From F23-B02 sp963620985 (GTDB lineage: Bacteria; Bacillota; Clostridia; Oscillospirales; Oscillospiraceae): 56,842 nt of DNA. Below, in pieces: positions 1 to 7,737 of the stretch; position 1 is the stretch's first letter, and each line of letters starts with the position of its first letter. The stretch is taken from assembly GCA_963620985.1 (NCBI GenBank), contig CAVFCI010000009.1:1-56842 (forward strand), written 5' to 3'. The translations under genes were made by a program, and so were the position numbers. Below the pieces are notes generated by a model, which worked only from the letters and a program-made list of their open reading frames with translations, was not told the DNA's origin and ran no database searches.

Positions 1-63
1 GCTTCACGAAAAATGTGGCGTTTGTGAAGCGTGCAAAAAAGTCACAGACTTTTTTGCACGCTG
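1..63 (-). repeat. Palindromic intergenic element, copy 1
   Basis: Read on the minus strand this 63-base block begins CAGCGTGC and holds two inverted repeats. The first is a perfect 13-base stem with a three-base loop (31-43 with 47-59), of the form GTGCAAAAAAGTC / GACTTTTTTGCAC. The second is GCTTCAC / GTGAAGC (1-7 with 24-30). The same element in the same order recurs at 20968-21032, and its first 15 bases recur at 56761-56775. In all three places it directly follows a terminator-like hairpin at the 3' end of a gene. It may extend past the window edge. It contains no ORF and no transposase, so it is best described as a dispersed palindromic repeat. Confidence 0.75.
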
Positions 64-81
64 CGCAGGATTTATCCTGCG
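64..81 (-). terminator. Hairpin downstream of prfC
   Basis: CGCAGGAT and ATCCTGCG form an inverted repeat 29 bases past the prfC stop, read on the minus strand. The loop is very tight and no T-run follows directly. The adjoining palindromic element (1-63) does contain T-runs and may supply the terminator function. Confidence 0.4.
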
Positions 82-109
82 GTGATGATTTTTACCGGTT
101 GTATTGTTA

Positions 110-1702
110 TTAATCCTTGTTGAACTCTCTGAGCTCAAGACCGGGATTTTTCGTGAGTGCCCAGTTGACGCACCACTCGGAGGTGAACAGCAGCAGGTTG
201 TTTCCACGGAAATCCTGCACCCACTTGGTGTCGCTCGTGAGGTTGAGCTCGTTGGGATTGAGCCCCTCGTTGTCTATCCAGCGCACGACCTCGTAGGGCA
301 TGCTGCGGCGGCGCACGTCAACGCCGTATTCGTTCTTGAGCCTGTATTCGAGCACCTCGAGCTGCAATATGCCGACAACGCCGACGATGATCTCCTCAAC
401 GCCGGTGTACGGCTCGTGGAAGATCTGTATAGCGCCCTCCTGAGCTATCTGCATGATGCCCTTTTCAAACTGCTTGCGCTTCATCGTGTCGATACGCTCA
501 ACGCCTGCGAAAATTTCCGGCGCGAAAGTCGGTATGCCCTCAAACTCCACCTTCATGCTCTTGTCGCATATCGTGTCGCCGATGGAGAATATGCCTGGGT
601 CAAACACGCCGATTATATCGCCCGCATAGGCCTCGTTTATTATCGCGCGCTCCTGCGCCATGAGCTGCTGCGGCTGCGCAAGGCGTATGGCCTTGCCGCC
701 CTGAACATGGTAATATTCCCTGTCGCGCTCAAACTTGCCGGAGCATATGCGCATGAAGGCTATCCTGTCGCGGTGAGCCTTGTTCATGTTAGCCTGTATC
801 TTGAACACGAAGGCCGAGAACCTATCGTTAAAGGGATCGACGATCTCATCACCGGCCTTTCGCGGCAGGGGAGGCATGGTCATGTCAAGGAAGCTTTCAA
901 GAAACGGCTCAATGCCGAAGTTGTTGAGCGCCGAGCCGAAGAACACGGGGCTGAGCTTACCGTCGCGCACCTGAGAGATATCGAACTCATAGCCCGCGCC
1001 GTCAAGAAGCTCAACGTCGTCGCACAGCGTCCGGCGCAGCTTTTCGCCTATGAGAGCGTCAAGCGCCTCGGTGTCGTCCAGACTGCACTCGATGGCCTTT
1101 ATCTTGTCCTGACCGCGGTGAAATTCATTGAAGGCGAGTATCTCGCGCTTTTCGCGGTCGTACACGCCCTTGAAGTCGATGCCGCAGCCTATCGGCCAGT
1201 TCATCGGATATGTGCCGATGCCGAACTCCTGTTCGAGCTCCTCCATGAGGTCATACGGGCTTCGCGCCTCGCGGTCGAGCTTGTTTATAAAGGTGAAGAT
1301 GGGTATATTGCGCATCGCGCAGATCTTGAAGAGCTTGCGCGTCTGCGGCTCGATGCCCTTTGCCGCGTCAATGACCATGACTGCGCTGTCGGCGGCCATG
1401 AGGGTGCGGTAGGTGTCCTCGGAAAAGTCCTGATGTCCGGGGGTGTCAAGAATGTTGATGCAGTAGCCGTTATACTCAAACTGCATTACCGACGAGCTTA
1501 TTGATATACCGCGCTGCTTTTCAAGCTCCATCCAGTCGGACACGGCGTGCCGCGCAGTGGCCTTGCCCTTGACAGAACCGGCGAGCTGTATCGCTCCGCC
1601 GTAGAGCAGCAGCTTTTCAGTAAGCGTTGTTTTGCCGGCATCGGGGTGCGAGATTATCGCAAAGGTCCTGCGCCGTTCGATTTCCTTTCTCATATCAGCC
1701 AT
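110..1702 (-). CDS. prfC: Peptide chain release factor 3
   Basis: RF3 is a ribosome-bound GTPase that recycles RF1/RF2 after peptide release. The 530-residue length is normal for the family. The GTPase motifs are in order: P-loop HPDAGKTT at 19-26, switch I around RGISISSS (64-71), DTPGH at 86-90 and NKLD at 140-143. EF-Tu-like and RF3 C-terminal domains follow. The RF3-type N-terminus and the lack of an EF-G domain IV separate it from EF-G, LepA and TetM-like proteins. The start at 1702 is supported by GGAGAG eight bases upstream on the minus strand. It stands alone, divergent from the flavin oxidoreductase at 1812. A large ORF on the opposite strand is a shadow. Confidence 0.96.
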   Translation of the reverse strand: MADMRKEIERRRTFAIISHPDAGKTTLTEKLLLYGGAIQLAGSVKGKATARHAVSDWMELEKQRGISISSSVMQFEYNGYCINILDTPGHQDFSEDTYRTLMAADSAVMVIDAAKGIEPQTRKLFKICAMRNIPIFTFINKLDREARSPYDLMEELEQEFGIGTYPMNWPIGCGIDFKGVYDREKREILAFNEFHRGQDKIKAIECSLDDTEALDALIGEKLRRTLCDDVELLDGAGYEFDISQVRDGKLSPVFFGSALNNFGIEPFLESFLDMTMPPLPRKAGDEIVDPFNDRFSAFVFKIQANMNKAHRDRIAFMRICSGKFERDREYYHVQGGKAIRLAQPQQLMAQERAIINEAYAGDIIGVFDPGIFSIGDTICDKSMKVEFEGIPTFAPEIFAGVERIDTMKRKQFEKGIMQIAQEGAIQIFHEPYTGVEEIIVGVVGILQLEVLEYRLKNEYGVDVRRRSMPYEVVRWIDNEGLNPNELNLTSDTKWVQDFRGNNLLLFTSEWCVNWALTKNPGLELREFNKD

Positions 1703-1811
1703 ATATGCGTCTCTCCAAATTATTTTTCACACGGTTTAATATACTACCACAGATATTGCACAAAAGCAAAACTTTTTATATAATCAAAAGAAAAGGGAGG
1801 AGAATGATACT

Positions 1812-3023
1812 ATGAATAAGACCATTGATCCGTACAAGCCTGCCAGGCTCTGCGAGGTCGAGCTTCCGACGCGCATCATACGCTCGGCAACGCACGAGGG
1901 CATGGCCGACGAGCGGGGAGCTCCCTCGGAGCAGCTTATAAAAACCTATGAAAACTACGCAAGAGGCGGCGCGGGGCTCATCATCACGGGCTACATGGGC
2001 ATTTCTCAGCAGGGCAAATGCCCGCTGTACCGCATGACGATGCTCGATTCCGACGAACTGATACCGGCGTGGCGGCGCGTCACCGAGCGCGTCCACGCTC
2101 TCGGCACGCCTATTTTTGCGCAGATAGCGCATTCAGGCCGTCAGACGCGCAGAAAAATAACCGGCGAGAGAACCGTTGCCCCCTCGCCGATACGCGATTT
2201 TCTCTATTGGGAGAATGTTCCCCACAGGCTCACGAGCCGCGAGATACTGAGAATAGCCGACGATTTTGCCGAGGCTGCGCTGCGGGCGAAAAAGGCGGGC
2301 TTTGACGGCGTGCAGCTGCACTGTGCGCACGGCTACCTGCTGCATGAGTTCCTCTCGCCGCACACGAACAAGCGCCGCGACAAATGGGGCGGCAGCACGG
2401 AAAACCGTGTGCGCATCATAGACGAGATCATGCGCCGCACACGCGAAAGGGTCGGCTCTTTTCCGGTGATCGTGAAAATGAGCTCATCCGAGCGCGACCG
2501 TGACGGACTGAATGTCGATGAGGCGGTGAAGATAGCCCGTCTGATGCAGGCGGCGGGCGTGGATGCCGTTGAGGTATCCTGCGGACGGGCAAGCGAGGGC
2601 TTCAACATGTCCCGCGGCGGCTTCCCGTATCCCATCATGTGCCGCGACAATTTCCGCTTTGAGATCCTGCCGAGGTTCACATGGCCTGTTATGCGCCCGT
2701 TCATGAAAATGCTCTTTGCAAGCCCTGAGCCCTACAGAGCCTATAATGTCGCGGCGGCGGAAAAGATAAAGGCGGCGGTTTCGATCCCCGTCATCGTCTG
2801 CGGCGGCATACGCTCGGACGCGGAGATACGCGACGTTATCGAAAACGAAAGAGCGGACTTCGTTTCAATGTCCAGAGCCTTCATCTGCGAGGCAAATATA
2901 GTAAACAAGCTGCGCGGCGGCGTACAGAAGGAGGCAAAATGCATCGGCTGCAACTACTGCCTCATGGGCGCGGAGCAGCGTCCCCTACGCTGCTACTACG
3001 CAAAGTTTCCGAAAAATATATGA
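1812..3023 (+). CDS. Old-yellow-enzyme family NADH:flavin oxidoreductase
   Basis: An FMN-dependent ene-reductase-like TIM barrel of 403 residues. The substrate-binding histidine pair is at 170 and 173 in the sequence HCAHGYLLHEFLSP, followed by NKRRDKWGG, typical of the family. Near the C-terminus, cysteines 377, 380, 383 and 394 form a CxxCxxC-x10-C pattern like the 4Fe-4S ligands of the 2,4-dienoyl-CoA reductase/TMADH branch. The C-terminal FAD/NAD domain of the large members is absent, so electrons must come directly from NAD(P)H or from a separate partner. GGAGGAG lies eight bases before the ATG. The substrate is not predictable; aldehyde, enone or enoate reduction is family inference. 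Confidence 0.88.
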   Translation: MNKTIDPYKPARLCEVELPTRIIRSATHEGMADERGAPSEQLIKTYENYARGGAGLIITGYMGISQQGKCPLYRMTMLDSDELIPAWRRVTERVHALGTPIFAQIAHSGRQTRRKITGERTVAPSPIRDFLYWENVPHRLTSREILRIADDFAEAALRAKKAGFDGVQLHCAHGYLLHEFLSPHTNKRRDKWGGSTENRVRIIDEIMRRTRERVGSFPVIVKMSSSERDRDGLNVDEAVKIARLMQAAGVDAVEVSCGRASEGFNMSRGGFPYPIMCRDNFRFEILPRFTWPVMRPFMKMLFASPEPYRAYNVAAAEKIKAAVSIPVIVCGGIRSDAEIRDVIENERADFVSMSRAFICEANIVNKLRGGVQKEAKCIGCNYCLMGAEQRPLRCYYAKFPKNI

Positions 3024-3024
3024 G

Positions 3025-3180
3025 AAAAATCATGTAATAACAGTAAACATTGACGCATCCACCGTTGATTTCTTCAAGGCTCAGGCAGCCGAGACAGGTA
3101 TTCCGTATCAGACACTCATTAAACTCTATCTGACCGAACGTGCGGAAAGTGACCGCCGTCTGTCAATCAAATGGGCATGA
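3025..3180 (+). pseudogene. 5'-truncated CopG/BrnA-like antitoxin remnant
   Basis: The reading frame 3034-3180 encodes VITVNIDASTVDFFK, then GIPYQTLIKLYLTE, and ends SIKWA-stop. This matches the C-terminal half of CopG/BrnA-type ribbon-helix-helix antitoxins, which carry a 'TGIPYQTLI' helix. There is no start codon: the frame runs open back into the end of the preceding oxidoreductase gene, and the only nearby ATG is followed at once by a stop. No toxin gene is adjacent. I read it as a decayed fragment of a toxin-antitoxin locus. It could be read by frameshift or fusion, but nothing in the sequence supports expression. Confidence 0.6.
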
Positions 3181-3211
3181 GCTCCTCATATGAACCATAC
3201 AAAAAATACAG

Positions 3212-3253
3212 AAAAAATCTCGGCAATACGTTCTTGTGTTACCGAGATTTTTT
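3212..3253. terminator. Bidirectional terminator before rseC-like gene
   Basis: AAAAAATCTCGGCAA pairs with TTACCGAGATTTTTT across a 12-base loop with one mismatch. A-tracts and T-tracts flank both sides, so it can end the minus-strand RseC-family gene and plus-strand read-through. Confidence 0.75.
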
Positions 3254-3269
3254 GATAGTCTGGGGATTT

Positions 3270-3686
3270 TTAATCCTCTATAACGCTTATTATTTTCGTC
3301 GGGGTGGGGTCTGCGCTGTGGCGCGCACGGCTTACGGCTGCCGCTATGACCACGCCCAGCACAGCAGCGGCAAAGGCTGCTATAATGCAGACCGCTTCGC
3401 CGAGTGAGAGCGCGTCGGCAATGAGATAGCCGGCAAAGAGCATCACGAGCGGCAGTATATATATCGCAAGCGCACCCTTCACAACGCCCTTTGTCGGCGT
3501 TTCGATCATGACGTGCTGACCGCGGTGCGCCCCTATGGGATTCTGCACGACCGATTTCATGAGATTTTCATAGCGGCACTCGCCGCACTCGCTGCAATCG
3601 CCTCCGCATATGCCGAGGCGCTCAACGACGACCTCGGCAAGGCCGTCATCACGGATATTAGTTATTATTGCTTCCTGAAGCATCAT
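3270..3686 (-). CDS. RseC/MucC-family (SoxR-reducing system-like) membrane protein
   Basis: 138 residues. The N-terminal soluble part carries four clustered cysteines (27, 31, 34, 37) in CGGDCSECGEC, the hallmark of the RseC family. Two hydrophobic segments at about 74-95 and 98-118 follow, with a short charged tail. In proteobacteria RseC proteins act in SoxR reduction with Rnf-type complexes. In clostridia the role is unclear, and a redox-linked membrane partner is inference. It is divergent from the hydrogenase-like sensor at 3802 with a 115-base shared upstream region, consistent with a redox-related locus. Confidence 0.8.
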   Translation of the reverse strand: MMLQEAIITNIRDDGLAEVVVERLGICGGDCSECGECRYENLMKSVVQNPIGAHRGQHVMIETPTKGVVKGALAIYILPLVMLFAGYLIADALSLGEAVCIIAAFAAAVLGVVIAAAVSRARHSADPTPTKIISVIED

Positions 3687-3721
3687 ACATCACCTTTATG
3701 GATTATACACCTTAATATGCC

Positions 3722-3750
3722 TTGCCGCAAGGGGATGTTTATGTTATACT
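3722..3750 (+). promoter_or_regulatory. SigA-type promoter for the hydrogenase-sensor operon
   Basis: TTGCCG, a 17-base spacer, then TATACT. The start of transcription would fall near 3757, about 45 bases before the chosen GTG start at 3802. Confidence 0.7.
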
Positions 3751-3801
3751 GTTCCATGTAAGGTGTAAAAACACAGTGAAGATCAACAGGAGGTGGCTGC
3801 T

Positions 3802-5478
3802 GTGCCAGGCGTGCTCAACCTAAAAAAATCAAACTGCAAAAACTGTCACAGATGCATAAGAAAATGTCCGGTCAAATCCATTCGGTTCACGGGGCATCAG
3901 GCGCACATAATAAGCGATGAGTGCATATTGTGCGGACAATGCTTCGTTGTGTGCCCGCAGGAGGCGAAGGAGATAATCGACGACCGCGAGCGCGTGAGCG
4001 TCATGCTGCGCGGCAGTGCTCCCGTCATTGCGAGCTTTGACCCGTCGTTCTACGCCTGCTGGGAGGGCTGCGGCTCAAACTCGATGCGCAAGGCGCTCAT
4101 GGAGCTCGGCTTTACAGATGCCGAGGAGACGGCCATAGGTGCGACGATAGTAAAGCGCGAGTACGAGCGCATGCTCAGGGAGGCAAAGCAGGACGTTATC
4201 ATTACCTCCGCCTGCGCGTCGCTGAACCTGCTCGTGGAAAAGCATTTTCCCGAGCTGCGGCAGTATCTTGCGCCGGTGGTGTCGCCCATGATAGCCCACG
4301 CGATGGATATAAAGCGGAGAATTCCGGAGGCAAAGGTCGTTTTCATCGGTCCCTGCGTTGCGAAAAAGCAGGAGTATGAGGGAACGTGCGTGGACGCGGT
4401 GCTCACCTTCGAGGAGTTTGACCAGATGCGCATGTCGGCAGGCATTGAGATCGAAAAAGAGTTCGGCGAAAGCTTTATGGGACGGGCACGCAGCTTCCCC
4501 TTGACGGGCGGTATAATAAAGAGCATGGATATCCCCGACACGGGCTATCAGTGCATTGCTACAAACGGTCCGAAAAACTGCATGAACGCGCTCAACGACC
4601 TGAAAAACGGCAATATCCACAAGTGCTTTATAGAGCTCGCCATGTGTGACGGAAGCTGCATTGACGGGCCTATCATGGAAAAGTACATAAACTCTCCGAT
4701 ACGCCACATTTATTCGGTGTGGAGTCATGTCGGCAAGGAGGATTTCGACGTTCCGCAGCCGGAGCCGGAGACGCTTGCGGTGCAGTACATAGGAACGCCC
4801 GTCAGCAAGGATACGCCGAACGAGACCGAGATACGCGCCATACTCTCAAAGCTCGGCAAGAACACAAAGGGCGATGAGCTCAACTGCGGCTCCTGCGGCT
4901 ACAACTCCTGCCGCGACAAGGCCATCGCAATCTACCGCGGTAAGGCAGACTACAGCATGTGCCTGCCCTTTATCATGGACAGAGCCGAGCGCTTCAGCAA
5001 CAAGATACTCAACAACATGCCCAGCGGCGTCGTTGTCGTCAATGAGGATCTGGAGGTGCAGCAGCTCAACCGCACGGCGCTGCAAATGCTCAACATCAGC
5101 CACGAGTCGGATATTCTCGGCGACAGCGTCGTGAGAGTGCTTGACACAGCTCCGTTTTTCACCTGCCTCGAAACCGGTAAGACCGTAAAGAAGCTGCGCG
5201 GATATTTCTCCGACTATGAGAAATACTTCGAGCAGACCATAGTTTACGACCGCTCGTCGAAGATACTCATCGACATCATTTCCGACGTGACCGAGGAAGA
5301 GGAGGAGGCTCGCCGCCGCAAGGCGTTGAGCCAGCAGACGGCGGAGATAACAAATAAGGTCATTGAAAATCAGATGCGTATAGTTCAGGAGATAGCCTCG
5401 CTCCTCGGCGAGACAACAGCCGAGACGAAGATAGCCCTGACGAGACTGAAGGAGTCGCTGAGCCTTGAAGAAGAATAA
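3802..5478 (+). CDS. Sensory [FeFe]-hydrogenase-like protein with PAS domain
   Basis: 558 residues. Two 4Fe-4S clusters lie at the N-terminus (C12/15/18/22 and C41/44/47/51). The H-cluster domain retains all four cubane-ligand cysteines: C138 in TSAC, C185 in GPCVAK, and C282 and C286 in MCDGSC. The cysteine that relays protons in catalytic enzymes (first C of TSCC) is alanine here, as in group C sensory hydrogenases. A further Fe-S motif (CGSCGYNSC near 360) and a PAS domain (about 400-500) with a helical tail complete it. It probably senses H2 or redox state rather than turning over H2 quickly. The GTG at 3802 is preferred because AGGAGG (3788-3793) overlaps the upstream GTG at 3793. It overlaps the phosphatase gene by 14 bases. 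Confidence 0.85.
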   Translation: MPGVLNLKKSNCKNCHRCIRKCPVKSIRFTGHQAHIISDECILCGQCFVVCPQEAKEIIDDRERVSVMLRGSAPVIASFDPSFYACWEGCGSNSMRKALMELGFTDAEETAIGATIVKREYERMLREAKQDVIITSACASLNLLVEKHFPELRQYLAPVVSPMIAHAMDIKRRIPEAKVVFIGPCVAKKQEYEGTCVDAVLTFEEFDQMRMSAGIEIEKEFGESFMGRARSFPLTGGIIKSMDIPDTGYQCIATNGPKNCMNALNDLKNGNIHKCFIELAMCDGSCIDGPIMEKYINSPIRHIYSVWSHVGKEDFDVPQPEPETLAVQYIGTPVSKDTPNETEIRAILSKLGKNTKGDELNCGSCGYNSCRDKAIAIYRGKADYSMCLPFIMDRAERFSNKILNNMPSGVVVVNEDLEVQQLNRTALQMLNISHESDILGDSVVRVLDTAPFFTCLETGKTVKKLRGYFSDYEKYFEQTIVYDRSSKILIDIISDVTEEEEEARRRKALSQQTAEITNKVIENQMRIVQEIASLLGETTAETKIALTRLKESLSLEEE

Positions 5479-6634
5479 TCTTTGCAGCGAGATAGCGTAC
5501 ATGAGCCTTAACCATTACGGCGAGCAGCTGTGCGGCGACCATATAGAGATCGCCGAGAACGACAGCTCCACTACCATCGTTCTCGCCGACGGCCTCGGCA
5601 GCGGCGTTAAGGCAAGTATCCTGTCAACGCTCACCTCGACCATAATATCGACGATGCTCGCCGCGGGACTGGATATCCGCGACGCGGTCGAGACCATTGC
5701 CGACACGCTGCCGATATGCTCCGAGCGCAAGACCGCATTCTCGACCTTCACGATAATAAGACTCGAAAACGAAACGCACGCGGATATAATCCAGTACGAA
5801 AATCCTAATGTGATACTGATACGCGGCGAGCAGCTGTATGAGTTTCCGCTATCGACGGTAACGATAGGGGAGAAAACCATCTATCGCTCGAGCCTTGAAC
5901 TCAAGGACGGCGATTTGTTCATTGCCATGTCAGACGGTATGCTCTATGCCAGCGACAACGGCGTGCTCAACACCTCGTGGGACAGAGAGGCGCTTGCCGA
6001 GTTCATGGGGCCGCTCAGCGATTCAGGACTGACCGCCAATGTCCTTACGAATATACTCATGGAGGAGGTCAACAAGCTCTACGGCTATAAGCCCTTTGAC
6101 GATGCGACGGCCTGCATAGTGAAGATACGCCAGCGCCAGACCGTCAATATCGCGGTCGGCCCTCCGAAGAACATGAGCGACAATCACCGCATGATGGCGC
6201 TGTTTTTCGCCAAGGAGGGCAAGCACATCGTCTGCGGCGGCACGACATCGAAGATCGCGGCGGAGTATCTTCACGCAACAGTGCAGACCGATTACTCAAC
6301 GCCGGATAAGGATATACCTCCGATATCGCACATTCAGGGCGTCGATCTTGCGACCGAGGGCATCATAACGATAGACCGTGTTCTGGCCTACTCAAAGGAC
6401 TACCTCGCCGATAACCGCAGCTTTGAAAACTGGTATTATAAAAAGGACGGCGCATCGCTCGCGGCGCATATGCTTTTTGAAGAGGCCACGGACATAAACA
6501 TGTTCATCGGCCATGCGGCAAACCCCGCGCACGACGGCCTGCCGATAAACTTCAACGTCAAGATGCAGATACTCAAGGAGCTTTCGCAAAACCTGCAAAA
6601 GATGGGCAAGCGCGTCAAGATACACGATTTTTGA
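5465..6634 (+). CDS. SpoIIE/PP2C-family serine phosphatase coupled to the hydrogenase sensor
   Basis: 389 residues from a TTG inside the end of the upstream gene; the ATG at 5501 is an alternative. PP2C metal-binding aspartates are visible in ADGLGSG, in MSDGML and in the DDAT motif near residue 218. After the phosphatase domain a conserved extension (about 230-389) carries a GGTTSKIAA motif and ends in KRVKIHDF. Overlap of 14 bases suggests translational coupling, so the likely role is output enzyme for the H-cluster/PAS protein. Such phosphatases often act on anti-anti-sigma factors, but no STAS or kinase partner gene lies nearby. The function of the extension is unknown to me. Confidence 0.82.
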   Translation: MKKNNLCSEIAYMSLNHYGEQLCGDHIEIAENDSSTTIVLADGLGSGVKASILSTLTSTIISTMLAAGLDIRDAVETIADTLPICSERKTAFSTFTIIRLENETHADIIQYENPNVILIRGEQLYEFPLSTVTIGEKTIYRSSLELKDGDLFIAMSDGMLYASDNGVLNTSWDREALAEFMGPLSDSGLTANVLTNILMEEVNKLYGYKPFDDATACIVKIRQRQTVNIAVGPPKNMSDNHRMMALFFAKEGKHIVCGGTTSKIAAEYLHATVQTDYSTPDKDIPPISHIQGVDLATEGIITIDRVLAYSKDYLADNRSFENWYYKKDGASLAAHMLFEEATDINMFIGHAANPAHDGLPINFNVKMQILKELSQNLQKMGKRVKIHDF

Positions 6635-6668
6635 TATAAAAACTCCCCGCGAGGGGAGTTTTTATATC
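6633..6668. terminator. Perfect bidirectional terminator
   Basis: A 16-base perfect stem (6633-6648 with 6653-6668) with a GCGA loop and A/T tracts on both arms. It serves both the phosphatase gene and the convergent gluQ, whose stop codon lies inside the stem. Confidence 0.9.
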
Positions 6669-7585
6669 AGAATATCGTCCTTTTTGACCTTTTTCCAGTC
6701 GAAGGAGTTCAAAAGCTCCGCGGCGCTTACGGGGCTGCCGTCGGATATGCCGAGAAGTCCTGCGAGGTATCCGATCAGCTCCTCGGGGGAATGCCTTTCG
6801 AGCAGAGCCTCCGCGCCGAGATCGCCGCAGCGCTTTGAAAGCTTCCTGCCGTCAGCGCCTAAGATGAGCGGCGCGTGATAATACCGCGGCTCAGTGCCGC
6901 CGAGCGTCTGTATCAGCCATATCTGCCTTGCCGAGGACGGCAGCAGGTCGCGCCCGCGCACGATGCGAGTTATGCCCATATCCATATCGTCGAACGAAAC
7001 GGCAAGCTGATATGCATACACTCCGTCCGAGCGCTTTATAATAAAATCGCCGCTGCCGGCAAGGCTTTCGGAAAACTTGCCGTAATGTCCGTCGCGGAAG
7101 GATACTGTTTTATCGGGAACCTTTATCTTCCACGCCGCTCTTCTGCCGGAGCGCTCAAGCTCCTGACGCTGTGCAGGGCTTAGATACCGGCACCGGCATC
7201 CGAAGTCGCGCCGCTGCTCGCCGGGGTGCGGAGCTGTGGCCGCAAGCCGTTCGCTGCGGCTGCAATAGCAGGGATACAGCAGGCCGCGCCGTAAAAGCAG
7301 CTCGAATGCCTCGTCGTATTTTCCGCTGCGCCCGCTCTGAGAATAGCCCTCGTCGGGGTAGCCCTCGTCCCAGTCAAGGCCGAGCACCTTCAGGGATGTG
7401 AAAATACTGTCCTCGCTACTGCGGCTGCTGCGCTCGGGGTCAAGATCCTCCATGCGGAACACGAGCTCAGCGCCAGCGCTTCGTGCATCCAGCCATGCCA
7501 GAAGGCTCGATGCGAGGTTTCCGATATGGAGCTGTCCGCTCGGACTGGGGGCAAATCTGCCGCGTTCTGTTTGCGTTTTGTACAT
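6662..7585 (-). CDS. gluQ: Glutamyl-Q tRNA(Asp) synthetase
   Basis: 307 residues, the size of a GluRS catalytic core without the anticodon-binding domain. Signature HIGN is at 20-23 and KLSKR lies in the C-terminal third. The zinc-site pair C106/C108 with C130/C132 downstream fits the GluQ-RS zinc motif. The family attaches glutamate to queuosine at position 34 of tRNA-Asp. The short length and missing C-terminal helical domain argue against a normal GltX. The ATG at 7585 is the first start and leads straight into the family N-terminus RGRFAPSPSG. It is convergent with the phosphatase gene. Confidence 0.93.
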   Translation of the reverse strand: MYKTQTERGRFAPSPSGQLHIGNLASSLLAWLDARSAGAELVFRMEDLDPERSSRSSEDSIFTSLKVLGLDWDEGYPDEGYSQSGRSGKYDEAFELLLRRGLLYPCYCSRSERLAATAPHPGEQRRDFGCRCRYLSPAQRQELERSGRRAAWKIKVPDKTVSFRDGHYGKFSESLAGSGDFIIKRSDGVYAYQLAVSFDDMDMGITRIVRGRDLLPSSARQIWLIQTLGGTEPRYYHAPLILGADGRKLSKRCGDLGAEALLERHSPEELIGYLAGLLGISDGSPVSAAELLNSFDWKKVKKDDILI

Positions 7586-7692
7586 CGTAAAGCCTCAGAA
7601 TAATAAGTAGTATTTATATATAAGCACATTTCGACAAAAAAATAAATATTTATCTATCTTTTTTCTTGAACTTATGATATAGTAATGCTAAA

Positions 7693-7718
7693 TATAATAT
7701 GACATTTGGGGTGTCATA
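7693..7718 (+). promoter_or_regulatory. -10 element and inverted-repeat operator for the TetR gene
   Basis: TATAAT at 7693-7698 runs directly into an inverted repeat, TATGACA-N7-TGTCATA (7698-7718), 20 bases before the tetR start. No good -35 at 17-base spacing is seen; TTGAAC at 7666 is 21 bases away. The position over the transcription start fits autorepression by the downstream regulator. Confidence 0.55.
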
Positions 7719-7737
7719 GAGAAAGAGGTAATTTTAA

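Noticed and set aside
3171..3407. 78-codon plus-strand frame across the rseC-like terminator
   Set aside because: It runs through a terminator hairpin and antisense to the RseC-family gene, with no ribosome binding site.
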